The notes beneath the pieces are model-generated. The model worked only from the letters and a program-made list of their open reading frames with translations. It did no database searches and was not told the origin of the DNA. A stretch of 64,000 nt of DNA, from NCBI RefSeq assembly GCF_014191255.1, contig NZ_JACHWH010000002.1, positions 434,001 through 498,000 on the forward strand, in the 5' to 3' direction. Of this stretch, positions 18,745-26,861 are shown one piece after another; position 1 is the first letter of the stretch, and each line of letters opens with the position of its first letter. Both the position numbers and the translations under genes were made by a program. Source of the stretch: Amycolatopsis bartoniae (GTDB taxonomy: Bacteria > Actinomycetota > Actinomycetes > Mycobacteriales > Pseudonocardiaceae).

Positions 18745-20103
18745 TTGTCCGGGTTGGGACGGTCACTCGTGCTCGGCACGTGCGCCGTGCTGCTGGCCGC
18801 GACGCCGCTTCCGGCCGCGTTCGCCGACCAGTCCGGTCCCGGCTGCCCCGGCTCCGGCCGGTCGCTGCGCTACCTGGTGGTCTTCGACCGCGGCACACCC
18901 GAGGACGCAGCGAGGGGCCAGGTCGGCGCGGCGTGCGGCGCGACGAAGGTCTACTACCCGCAGATCAGCGTCGGCGTGGCCACCTCGGTGGCGCCGGACT
19001 TCGCCGCCCGGCTCGGGCCCGGTCGCGCGTTCAGCGCGCAGCAGGTGCGGCAGGACGACGCGAAGCGGCGCGCGCTGCCCGCGGTCTCGGAGGCGCCGGA
19101 GCGCGACCGCAGCGGCGAGCAATGGGACCTGGCCGCGGTCGGCGCGCCGCGGCCCGGTAGCCCGGATGTGGTGGTGGGCGTGCTCGACTCGGGGATCGAT
19201 CCGGCGCAGCCCGACCTCGCGCGGGCCCTCGACCGCGCCTCGTCGGCGGGTTGCCTGACCGGCGCGCCGGACACCTCCCCCGGGGCGTGGGAACCGACCA
19301 CGTCCGTGCACGGCACGCACGTGGCGGGCATCGTCGCCGCCGCGGACGACGGCAAGGGCACCACCGGCGTCGCGCCCGGGGTGCGGGTGGCGTCGGTGAA
19401 GGTGCTCGACGACCGCGGTTACGTGGATCCCGAGGCCGCCGTGTGCGGGCTGATGTGGGCGGCGGCCCAGCGGTTGCGGGTGGTCAACGCAAGTTTCTCG
19501 GTGGATCCGTGGGGCGTGTCGTGCGTGCGGCGGCCCGGGTTCGCCGTGGTGCGGGAGGCGGTGGCGCGGGCGCTGGACTACGCGACGAGCCAGGGCACGC
19601 TCACGGTCGCGGCCGCGACGAACGACGCGGTGAACCTCTCCCCCTCGCGCCCGGGCGTGTCGCCCTCGGGATGCGAAGAGCTGCCTGCCGGATTGCGCAA
19701 CGCCGTGACGGTGTCAGCCGTGGGCCGCGACGGGGTGAAGGCGGGCTACAGCTCCTACGGCTTGGGCGTGGTGGACCTCACCGCGCCCGGCGGGGACCGC
19801 GGGGACTGCGTGCTTTCGACTGTGCCGGGCGGGTACACGTCGTTGTGCGGGACGTCGATGGCCGCGCCGCACGCCGCCGGGGTGGCCGCGCTCGTCGCGT
19901 CGGCGCACCCGGACTTCGGGCCGCGCCAGCTGCGGTCCGCGCTGTTCCGGGGCGCCCGGCCCGTGTCCTGCCCCGACGACTACGACCTCACCGGCGACGG
20001 GCACCAGGAAGCCTTCTGCACGGGGTACACCGGCTACAACGGCTTCTACGGGCACGGTGAGGTGGACGCGGCCGGAGCGCTCACCGCAGCAGCAGGCGGG
20101 TGA
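18745..20103 (+). CDS. Secreted subtilisin-like serine protease (S8)
   Basis: About 452 residues. An N-terminal signal peptide (LVLGTCAVLLAATPLPAAFA) is followed by a short propeptide-like segment and the S8 domain with the full triad: Asp in VVGVLDSGID near residue 150, His in VHGTHVAGIVAA near 192, Ser in LCGTSMAAPHAAGVAALV near 370. Several cysteines suggest disulfides. No C-terminal membrane anchor is seen, so it differs from mycosins. The TTG at 18745 follows GGAGG by five bases; an in-frame GTG at 18733 is the alternative. Its 3' end overlaps the converging ABC permease by 23 bases. Confidence 0.88.
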   Translation: MSGLGRSLVLGTCAVLLAATPLPAAFADQSGPGCPGSGRSLRYLVVFDRGTPEDAARGQVGAACGATKVYYPQISVGVATSVAPDFAARLGPGRAFSAQQVRQDDAKRRALPAVSEAPERDRSGEQWDLAAVGAPRPGSPDVVVGVLDSGIDPAQPDLARALDRASSAGCLTGAPDTSPGAWEPTTSVHGTHVAGIVAAADDGKGTTGVAPGVRVASVKVLDDRGYVDPEAAVCGLMWAAAQRLRVVNASFSVDPWGVSCVRRPGFAVVREAVARALDYATSQGTLTVAAATNDAVNLSPSRPGVSPSGCEELPAGLRNAVTVSAVGRDGVKAGYSSYGLGVVDLTAPGGDRGDCVLSTVPGGYTSLCGTSMAAPHAAGVAALVASAHPDFGPRQLRSALFRGARPVSCPDDYDLTGDGHQEAFCTGYTGYNGFYGHGEVDAAGALTAAAGG

Positions 20104-20902
20104 GCCGCCGCGACGCGCCCCAGACGCCGAGGACCGCGAGCGCGACCAGGTACGCAAGATGGCCCAGCATGCCGACGTCGAGCACGCCGATCGAGAGCTT
20201 CCGCATCAGCTCGACGCCGTGGTACAGCGGGAAGCACTGCACCAGGACCTGAAGCGCGGGCGGGTACACGCTCAGCGGGTAGAACGTGGTGGAGAACAGG
20301 AACATCGGCATCACGGCCAGCTGGACGAAGTCGAACTGCGACGGCGAACGCAGGAACGTCGCACACGTCATGCCGATGGCGGCGAAGGCGAACGCGACCA
20401 GCAGCGCGACCGGGACCAGCAGCACCGCCCACGGTGAGGCGACCAGGCCCATCGCGAGCATGACGCCGAAGAACGCCACGGCGTAGATCCCGCCGCGCAG
20501 GACCGCCCACGAGATCTCGCCGACCGCGATGTCGAGCGGGCCGATGGGGGTGGCGAGCATCGCCTCGTACGTCTTGGCGTAGCGGAACTTGAAGAAGACG
20601 TTGAACGTGCTGTCGAGGACCGCGCCGTTCATCGCCGACGACGCGAGCAGCGCCGGCGCGACGAAGGCGACGTAGCTCATCGGGCGCCCGTCCGGGCCGG
20701 TGACCTCGCTGACGAGCTTGCCGAAGCCGATCTGGAAGGCCACCAGGTAGAACAGCGGCTCGAACACGCCCGAGACGAAGACGAGCCACATGCGGGAGTA
20801 GGCGAGGACCGAGCGCTCGACAAGCTTGCTCGCGCGCCCGGCGTACAGGCCCGGCGGCAGGATGCGCAGCAGGACGCCGGAGCGCTGGTCGAGCGTGGTC
20901 AT
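20081..20902 (-). CDS. ABC-2 type transporter permease
   Basis: 273-residue inner-membrane protein with about six helices and the ABC-2 family pattern (SGVFEPLFYLVAFQIGFG, then FRYAKTYEAMLATPIGPLDI and LFSTTFYPLSVYP), similar to the NodJ branch. It likely forms a heterodimer with the permease at 21200 to 22000 and the ATPase at 22002, exporting an unknown drug or lipid-like substrate. Unusually, about 300 bases containing a repeat separate it from the upstream permease. The stop codon overlaps the 3' end of the convergent subtilase gene. Confidence 0.88.
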   Translation of the reverse strand: MTTLDQRSGVLLRILPPGLYAGRASKLVERSVLAYSRMWLVFVSGVFEPLFYLVAFQIGFGKLVSEVTGPDGRPMSYVAFVAPALLASSAMNGAVLDSTFNVFFKFRYAKTYEAMLATPIGPLDIAVGEISWAVLRGGIYAVAFFGVMLAMGLVASPWAVLLVPVALLVAFAFAAIGMTCATFLRSPSQFDFVQLAVMPMFLFSTTFYPLSVYPPALQVLVQCFPLYHGVELMRKLSIGVLDVGMLGHLAYLVALAVLGVWGASRRLTRLLLR

Positions 20903-20990
20903 GTCGGGTCACCGATCCGGGGTCGTGGGGGCGGCTGGCGGTGGGGCCGGGCATGAGCGGCGGTTCCGGACGAGGTGCGGGGGGTGGCGA

Positions 20991-21147
20991 GCGGGGAGGC
21001 TGGGATGCGGGGCGCGAACCGGAATCGCAGGCACGACTCAGGCCGAAGGCAGTCGCGGACGGCGTGCCAGGCACTGCCCGGCGGGGAGGCTGGGATGCGG
21101 GGCGCGAACCGGAATCGCAGGCACGACTCGGCCGGAAGGCGGTGGCA
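20991..21147 (-). repeat. Tandem repeat island B, two copies with a 90-bp period
   Basis: A 49-bp block is identical at 20991 to 21039 and 21081 to 21129; it starts GCGGGGAGGCTGGGATGCGG and ends GGCACGACTC. Similarity continues about 18 bases after each block (GGCCGAAGGCAG versus GGCCGGAAGGCGG). The array sits between the two permease genes of the ABC exporter, just after a stop codon. No coding sequence is supported in 20903 to 21199. Confidence 0.9.
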
Positions 21148-21199
21148 CCCTGCACGGCCGCTCCGACGCGGGACCAGCCGGGCGTGGGCGACCGGCATC

Positions 21200-22000
21200 T
21201 CACACCACCAGCCTGCGGTAGAAGGACCTGCGGGCGAAGTACGCGCCGACCGCGAACAGGGCCAGCAGGAACGCCACGTGGCCGAGCATCTCCCACCCCG
21301 GGACGCCGCCGAGGGTCGCGCCCCGGGCCAGCTGGTTTCCGTGCCACAGCGGGGAAATCCACGCCAGCCAGCGCAGCGCGAGCGGGATCTGCCCGATCGG
21401 GAAGAACGTGCCCGCGAACAGGGTCATCGGCATCACCACGAACCGGAACAGGGCGTTGAACCGCACGCCCTCGTCGTAGGTGCTCGCGGCGAACGCCGTG
21501 ACCGGCGCGGCGCACGCGAGGCCCGTGCCGACCCCCACCAGCACCACCACGACCGCGCCCGCGTTGAGCCACCCGCCGAACGGCACGGCGATCAGCGCGT
21601 ACACCGCACTGGCCAGCGACAAGCGCAGCGCGACCCACAGGAAGTGACCGCCCAGCAGCTGTCCCGGGCTGATCGGCGTGGCCGTGACCGCCAAATAGTC
21701 CTTCTGCCACTTGAACCCCGACAACACCGGGTACGTCGACTCCCCCACCGCGTTCTGCATCGCCGCCGACACCAGCAGCGCGGGCGCGATGTACTGCAGG
21801 TACGGCAGACCTCCCGTCGCGGGCCCGGCCCGCACCTGCGAACCGAAGCCCAGCCCCATCGCGACCAGGAACAGCAGCGGCTGCAACCCGGACGAGTACA
21901 GATTGGACTTCCAGTATCGCCGGTACCACGCCCAGCTGCCCTCGACGCGCAACCACGCCGCGTGCCAGGAACCGACGACCCTGCCCGTGGAAACGACCAT
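21200..22000 (-). CDS. ABC-2 type transporter permease (NodJ-like)
   Basis: 266 residues with six predicted helices; YRRYWKSNLYSSGLQPLLFL at the N-terminus and MTLFAGTFFPIGQIPLALRW near residue 195 are typical of the NodJ/daunorubicin exporter permease family. The ATG at 22000 comes one base after the ATPase stop codon, so the two are coupled. The extra upstream open frame is antisense to nothing useful and overlaps the ATPase. It probably pairs with the second permease at 20081 to 20902. Confidence 0.9.
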   Translation of the reverse strand: MVVSTGRVVGSWHAAWLRVEGSWAWYRRYWKSNLYSSGLQPLLFLVAMGLGFGSQVRAGPATGGLPYLQYIAPALLVSAAMQNAVGESTYPVLSGFKWQKDYLAVTATPISPGQLLGGHFLWVALRLSLASAVYALIAVPFGGWLNAGAVVVVLVGVGTGLACAAPVTAFAASTYDEGVRFNALFRFVVMPMTLFAGTFFPIGQIPLALRWLAWISPLWHGNQLARGATLGGVPGWEMLGHVAFLLALFAVGAYFARRSFYRRLVV

Positions 22001-22001
22001 C

Positions 22002-22931
22002 TCAGTCCACCAGCGTCCGTCCGGTGAGGCGCAGGAACACGTCCTCCAGCGTGCTGCGCCGCACCAGGCTCGACAGCGGCCGCAACCCGCGCGCGTGCAC
22101 CTGCTCCAGCGCGGCCTCACCCGTGGCCGTGTACAGCAGGATGCGGTCCGGCAACGGCTCCACGCGTTCGGCGAGATCCGCGAAGTGCTCGGGCGGAAAC
22201 TCCTGCCCCGGCGGGAAACGCAGCTCCAGCACCTCCCGGGTGGAGTACCGGGAGATCAGCTGCGCCGGGGAACCCTCGGCCACGATGCGGCCGCCGTCCA
22301 TGACGACGAGCCTGTCGCACAGCTGCTCCGCTTCGTCCATGTAGTGCGTGGTGACGATGAGCGTGACGCCCTGCGCCTTCAGCCGGAACAGCCTGTCCCA
22401 CAACAGATGCCGCGCCTGCGGGTCGAGCCCCGTGGTCGGCTCGTCGAGCAGCAGCAGCTCCGGGTCGTTGACGAGCGACCGCGCGATGGTCAGGCGCCGC
22501 TTCATGCCGCCGGACAACGGCTCCACCTCGGCCTCGGCCCTGTCCGTCAGCTGCGCGAACTCCAGCAGCTCCACCGCCTTCCGCCGCGTCTCCGCCCGCG
22601 ACAGCCCGAAGTACCGGCCGTACACCTGCAGGTTCTGCCGCACTGTCAGCTCGTTGTCCAGGTTGTCCTGCTGCGGCACCACACCCAGCCGCGCGCGGAT
22701 GCGCGGGCCGTCGGTGTCCGGGTCGAGGCCCAGCACCTTCAGGTCGCCGTCCGTGCGCGGGGAGACGCTGGCGATCATGCGCATGGTGGAGGACTTGCCC
22801 GCGCCGTTGGGCCCGAGGAAGCCGAACGCCTCGCCCCGGCGCACCTCGACGTCGATCCCCCGGACAGCCTCGAACTCGCCGAAGCGCTTGGTGAGCGCCT
22901 TGGCCTGGACCATGGTCGGTGCTTCGTCCAC
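22002..22931 (-). CDS. ABC transporter ATP-binding protein (NodI/DrrA-like)
   Basis: Cytosolic ATPase of the exporter. Walker A LGPNGAGKSSTMRM near residue 40, Q-loop VVPQQDNLD, signature LSGGMKRRLTIARSL, Walker B LLLLDEPTTGLDPQ and switch His in VTTHYMDEAEQL are all intact. The C-terminal 80 residues match the DrrA/NodI extension. Three starts are possible: GTG 22955, GTG 22931 and ATG 22913. I prefer 22931 because TAGTGT ends five bases before it, near-leaderless as elsewhere here; the conserved family start is close to the ATG. Confidence 0.92.
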   Translation of the reverse strand: MDEAPTMVQAKALTKRFGEFEAVRGIDVEVRRGEAFGFLGPNGAGKSSTMRMIASVSPRTDGDLKVLGLDPDTDGPRIRARLGVVPQQDNLDNELTVRQNLQVYGRYFGLSRAETRRKAVELLEFAQLTDRAEAEVEPLSGGMKRRLTIARSLVNDPELLLLDEPTTGLDPQARHLLWDRLFRLKAQGVTLIVTTHYMDEAEQLCDRLVVMDGGRIVAEGSPAQLISRYSTREVLELRFPPGQEFPPEHFADLAERVEPLPDRILLYTATGEAALEQVHARGLRPLSSLVRRSTLEDVFLRLTGRTLVD

Positions 22932-22973
22932 ACCGAGAACACTAGGCGGGGGCACCGACAGTTTTCGACCGTA

Positions 22974-23732
22974 TTACCGCGAGCCCGCCAGCTCCCGCGA
23001 CAACGCGAAGGCCGCGGTGCGGACCGCGGGCGCGAGGCGCTCGACGTCCAGCCGCTCCGCGCTGCCGGTGATGGAGATGGCGGCGAGCAGCTTCCGGTGC
23101 GAGTCGAACACCGGTGCCGCGACCGCCGCGACGCCGACTTCCGACTCCTCGTGGTTGACGCTGTACCCCCGCTTGGACGCGCGGTCCAGCTCGTGGCGCA
23201 GCAGGCCCGGCGCGACGATCGTGCGGGGAGTCCTGCGGGCCAGCCCGGCCTCGGCGACGCGGGAGAAATAGCCGGGCGGCCCGAGCGCCAGGAAGATCTT
23301 GCCGGTCGCCGTGCAGTGCACCGGCAGCCGCGAGCCCACGCGGGACATGATGGGCGTCGAGCGGTGGCCGGTCACCTTCTCCAGGAACAGGGTGTGCGCC
23401 CCGTGCGGCACGGCCAGGTGGATGTTCTCGTGCGTGGACTCGTACAGGTCCTGCAGGTACGGCAACGCCGCTTCACGCAGGTCGCGGCGGCGGGGCACCC
23501 GCTGGCCCAGCTCGAAGAGCTTGATGCCCAGCCGGTAGCACTGCCCCACGCGCTCCAGCCCGCCCCAGCGGACCAGCTCGCCGGCCAGGCGGTGCGCGGT
23601 GGCCTTCGGCAGCCCGGTCCGGTGCACCAGCTCGGCGAGGTTCAGCTCGGTGTCGGTGGCTTCGAACGCGTCCAGCAGCAACAACCCGCGCGCGAGCACA
23701 GAGGTGGGCAAATCGCCGACACTGGCGGTCAT
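22974..23732 (-). CDS. IclR family transcriptional regulator
   Basis: 252 residues: an N-terminal winged helix-turn-helix (LAELVHRTGLPKATAHRLAGEL) and a C-terminal effector-binding domain (GKIFLALGPPGYF, VNHEESEVGVAAVAAPVFD). IclR proteins usually control catabolic operons and bind small aromatic or organic acids. No catabolic operon is adjacent; it precedes the ABC exporter on the same strand, so control of the exporter is possible but not shown. The ATG at 23732 is the only reasonable start. Confidence 0.9.
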   Translation of the reverse strand: MTASVGDLPTSVLARGLLLLDAFEATDTELNLAELVHRTGLPKATAHRLAGELVRWGGLERVGQCYRLGIKLFELGQRVPRRRDLREAALPYLQDLYESTHENIHLAVPHGAHTLFLEKVTGHRSTPIMSRVGSRLPVHCTATGKIFLALGPPGYFSRVAEAGLARRTPRTIVAPGLLRHELDRASKRGYSVNHEESEVGVAAVAAPVFDSHRKLLAAISITGSAERLDVERLAPAVRTAAFALSRELAGSR

Positions 23733-23791
23733 GGGCCGATCGTGGCCCGAACCGGCCCGGGACGCAATGGTCCCGGGCCGGGGAGATCACC

Positions 23792-24202
23792 TCACAGGTC
23801 GGGGAACCACAGCTTCAGCTCGCGCTCGGCCGACTCCGGGGAGTCCGAGCCGTGCACCAGGTTGAACTGGGTCTCCAGCGCGAAGTCGCCGCGCAGGGTG
23901 CCCGGGGTGGCCTTCTCGACCGGGTCGGTGCCACCGGCGAGCTGGCGGAACGCGGTGATCGCCCGCGGGCCCTCGACCGCGATCGCCACGACCGGGCCGG
24001 AGGTGATGAACTCCAGCAGCTCGCCGAAGAACGGCTTCTCCTTGTGCTCGGCGTAGTGCTCCTCGGCGATCGAACGCTCGACGGTGCGCAGTTCCAGTGC
24101 GGCCAGGCTCAGGCCCTTGCGCTCGATGCGCGAAACGACCTCGCCGACGAGGCCGCGCTTCACGCCATCGGGCTTGACCAGAACCAGCGTGCGCTCACTC
24201 AC
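23792..24202 (-). CDS. ndk: Nucleoside diphosphate kinase
   Basis: 136 residues, standard length. It phosphorylates nucleoside diphosphates through a phosphohistidine. The N-terminus [19 protein letters not shown], the motif [14 protein letters not shown] and the active-site histidine in [15 protein letters not shown] are diagnostic. GTG start at 24202 with AAGGAG upstream. It belongs to the rne-ndk-DUF4233-folC backbone, here split by inserted genes on both sides. Confidence 0.97.
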   Translation of the reverse strand: MSERTLVLVKPDGVKRGLVGEVVSRIERKGLSLAALELRTVERSIAEEHYAEHKEKPFFGELLEFITSGPVVAIAVEGPRAITAFRQLAGGTDPVEKATPGTLRGDFALETQFNLVHGSDSPESAERELKLWFPDL

Positions 24203-24255
24203 GACTCTGTTGCTCCTTTTATCAATTCTTGCGGTGCGCAGAGCTTATCGGCGGC

Positions 24256-25788
24256 TCAGCCACGCTCCGGGGCGAGGGTCTTCGACCACAGCGAAGTGCC
24301 CTTGCCGTCACGCAGATCGACCGTCAGCGCACCGCTGGCGCCATCGACGTTCAGCTCCCCGAAATGCTGGAAACCTCCCAGCGGCGAGGTGTTGGCGACC
24401 GGCGGGGCGTGCACGAAAACCGCCTCGGGGCCGAACGTCGGGTCGAGGGTGTTCGGCCCGAACGCGCCCGCGTGCAACGGTCCGGAAACGAATTCCCAGA
24501 ACGGCGAGAAATCGGCGAACGCGGCGCGGTCCGGCGAATAGTGGTGGGCTGCCGTGTAGTGCACGTCCGCGGTCAGCCACACGACGTTCGCGACGGCGCG
24601 GATCCGGTGCAGCACCCACGCGAGTTCCGCCTCGCGGCCCGCGGGCGCGCCCGGCAGGGCGTTCGCGACGCCCTCGATGCCGCTGCCGTCCGGCACGACG
24701 AGCCCGATCGGCAGGTCGGCCTGCACGATCTTCCACGTCGCGGTGCTGCGGTTCAGCCCGTCCACCAGCCACTTCGCCTGCTTGTCGCCGAGGATGTGGC
24801 CCGGCCGGGTCTGGTCGGCGGTGTTGGCGTCCTTGTAGGTGCGCATGTCGAGCACGAAGATCTCGACGTGCCTGCCGTAGCGGAAGCTGCGGTACACGCG
24901 GCCGTCGACGGCGCGCTTCGCGTCGATCGGGTGCCACTCGTGGAACGCCTGGAAAGCGCGCTGCTTGAGCACGTCGACGCGCTTCTCGGTGTATTCGGCC
25001 AGGTCGAGGATCTCACCGGGGTACCAGTTGTTGAGCACCTCGTGGTCGTCCCACTGGACGTAACTGGCAACAGCGGCGGTGAACGCCTTGAAGTTCTCGT
25101 CGAGGCGGTTGTACGCGTGCTGGCCGCGGTACTCGTCGAGCGTCTCGGCGACCTTGGACTTCTCCGGCGTGACGACGTTGCGCCACACGCGCCCGTCGGG
25201 CAGGGTTACCGACTCCGTCAGCGGGCCGTCGGAGTACACCGTGTCGCCGCTGTGCAGGAACAGGTCCGGCCTGCGCGCGGCCATCGCGGCGAACGGGGTC
25301 ATGCCGCCGATGTCCGGGTTGATCCCCCAGCCCTGGCCCACGACGTCGCCGGACCACAGGATCCGCGTGTCGCTGCGGCCGAGCGGGACGGTGCGGAACC
25401 GGCCGGTGAGCGGCTCGCTGGTGGTGCGGCCGTCGTCCGCGGTGACGCGGTAGTGCAGCTCGGTGCCCGCGGGCAGGCCGGTGACCCGCACCTTGCCGGT
25501 GCCGCCGGTGTCCGGCGTGAGCAGCGGGCCGCGGTAGGTGCGGGCGCCCCGGAACGACGGGTCGCGGGAGACCTCGACGACCAGCCGCGACGGGCGGTCG
25601 GCGCGGGTCCAGACGGTGGCGGAGTCCGCGGTCACGTCGCCGGACTGGATGCCGTGCGTGAGCACCGGCCGGTCGCGGCGGACGAGAGCAGCGGCGGAGG
25701 CCGTGGGCGCGGTCAGCGCTCCGGCGGCGAGGGCACCGGCGGTGAGAGCACCCGTTTTCAGCAGGGAACGGCGGGTCTGTTCGGTCAT
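24256..25788 (-). CDS. PhoD-type alkaline phosphatase/phosphodiesterase, Tat-exported
   Basis: 510 residues from the ATG at 25788. A twin-arginine signal (TRRSLLKTGALTAGALAAGAL) is followed by the PhoD N-terminal beta domain (LTHGIQSGDVTADSATVWTR) and the metallophosphatase domain with LWSGDVVGQGWG, HSGDTVYSD, WDDHEVLNNW and WLTADVHYTAAHHY. PhoD enzymes hydrolyse phosphodiesters and monoesters outside the cell using iron and calcium. It is divergent from a TetR regulator with a shared palindromic region, not a PHO-box gene as far as visible. It interrupts the ndk-DUF4233 backbone order. Confidence 0.9.
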   Translation of the reverse strand: MTEQTRRSLLKTGALTAGALAAGALTAPTASAAALVRRDRPVLTHGIQSGDVTADSATVWTRADRPSRLVVEVSRDPSFRGARTYRGPLLTPDTGGTGKVRVTGLPAGTELHYRVTADDGRTTSEPLTGRFRTVPLGRSDTRILWSGDVVGQGWGINPDIGGMTPFAAMAARRPDLFLHSGDTVYSDGPLTESVTLPDGRVWRNVVTPEKSKVAETLDEYRGQHAYNRLDENFKAFTAAVASYVQWDDHEVLNNWYPGEILDLAEYTEKRVDVLKQRAFQAFHEWHPIDAKRAVDGRVYRSFRYGRHVEIFVLDMRTYKDANTADQTRPGHILGDKQAKWLVDGLNRSTATWKIVQADLPIGLVVPDGSGIEGVANALPGAPAGREAELAWVLHRIRAVANVVWLTADVHYTAAHHYSPDRAAFADFSPFWEFVSGPLHAGAFGPNTLDPTFGPEAVFVHAPPVANTSPLGGFQHFGELNVDGASGALTVDLRDGKGTSLWSKTLAPERG

Positions 25789-25851
25789 GTCCGGCTTTCT
25801 ATCCGGCGCCGGGGGCGGGTGGGCCAACTTCCGCTGGCCGCCGGGTGAACG

Positions 25852-25895
25852 GCGAACTTGCTCCACGAGCAAAGCTGCGTGACCCGCAAGTTCGC
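25852..25895. promoter_or_regulatory. Nested inverted repeats, likely TetR operator
   Basis: Outer arms GCGAACTTGC (25852 to 25861) and GCAAGTTCGC (25886 to 25895) are perfect inverted repeats. Overlapping the left arm is the 15-bp palindrome TTGCTCCACGAGCAA (25858 to 25872). They lie just upstream of the tetR -10 box TAGCGT (25898 to 25903), which is seven bases before the ATG at 25911. Confidence 0.65.
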
Positions 25896-25910
25896 TTTAG
25901 CGTGGGAACC

Positions 25911-26474
25911 ATGGGGCTGCGGGAGAGGAAGAAGCAGGAGACCCGGCGGGCGCTGAGCGACGCCGCGCTGCACCTCGCCGTCGAGCGGGGTCTGGAGCAC
26001 GTGCTCGTCGAGGACATCGCCGCGGCGGCGAACGTCTCACCCCGCACGTTCAACAACTACTTCTCCAGCAAGCAGGAGGCCATCGCGTGGCGCGCGGTGC
26101 GGCACACCACCGGCGCCGCGGACCTGCTGCGGGAACGCCCCGCGGACGAACCGCTGTGGGAGGCGGTGACGAACGCCGTGCTGGCCCAGCCCGTGGAGGC
26201 GCCCGCGGACGGGGTGCGGCGGATCCTGCGGGACCCCGCACTGCGGGGCGAGTTCCTCAAGACCTACCACGCGGCGGAGCGGGAACTGGCGGCCGCGATC
26301 GCGGAGCGCACGGGCACCGACGTGCAGCGGGACATGCGTCCCCGGCTCGTCGCGGGGGCGGTCAGCCTCGCCCAGCGGATCGCGCTCGAACACTGGCTGC
26401 ACGCCGAAACGCCCGGCCGTCCCGGAGAACTCCTGCGTCAGGCCCTCACCGAGCTGCGCGAGGGCCTGTCATGA
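25911..26474 (+). CDS. TetR family regulator
   Basis: 187 residues. The N-terminal helix-turn-helix reads VLVEDIAAAANVSPRTFNNYFSSKQEAIA, with the phenylalanine-asparagine pair typical of the MftR/actinobacterial TetR group; the ligand domain is unassigned. It is divergent from the PhoD-type phosphatase and probably controls that gene and itself through the palindromes at 25852 to 25895. The ATG at 25911 is leaderless by position (TAGCGT plus seven bases). The last six bases overlap the convergent DUF4233 gene. Confidence 0.9.
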   Translation: MGLRERKKQETRRALSDAALHLAVERGLEHVLVEDIAAAANVSPRTFNNYFSSKQEAIAWRAVRHTTGAADLLRERPADEPLWEAVTNAVLAQPVEAPADGVRRILRDPALRGEFLKTYHAAERELAAAIAERTGTDVQRDMRPRLVAGAVSLAQRIALEHWLHAETPGRPGELLRQALTELREGLS

Positions 26475-26861
26475 CGGGGGTTGCTGCTGGCTGGGCAGCG
26501 TCCCGGCGGCCATCCGGCGGGCGACGTCGCGGCGCAGCCAGAACGCCCACAGCCAGAAGGCGAGGAACAGCAGGCCGATCACGCCGATCGCGGTGATCGA
26601 GAACAGGAACGCCACCAGCGCGAGCTGCAGCACCAGAATCACCGGCACGACCCACGGCCGCCGCACCAGACCGCAGCACACCAGCAGCAGGATCGCGATC
26701 GCGATGACCGTCCAGCCCTTGACCGTGCCGACGCCGCCGCCGAGCCGGGCGACCACCGGGAGCGCCAGGCCCACCGTGATCGCCTCGCACACGAGCGTGC
26801 CGGACATCACGCCGCGGAAGGACTTCATCGGGTCCTTCGCGGGCGGCTCGACCTCGCTCAC
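26469..26861 (-). CDS. DUF4233 membrane protein
   Basis: 130 residues with four predicted membrane helices (for example MSGTLVCEAITVGLALPVVARLG is close to the N-terminus, and a C-terminal FLAFWLWAFWLRR). The family lies next to folC in actinobacteria (Rv2446c beside Rv2447c) and has no known function. The GTG start at 26861 overlaps the folC stop codon as GTGA, so it is translationally coupled to folC. Confidence 0.85.
   Translation of the reverse strand: MSEVEPPAKDPMKSFRGVMSGTLVCEAITVGLALPVVARLGGGVGTVKGWTVIAIAILLLVCCGLVRRPWVVPVILVLQLALVAFLFSITAIGVIGLLFLAFWLWAFWLRRDVARRMAAGTLPSQQQPPS

Noticed and set aside
20046-21956. 636-residue minus-strand frame over the ABC permeases
   Set aside because: It is an out-of-frame shadow of the two permease genes and the repeat between them; composition is Arg/Ala/Pro-rich with no family motif.
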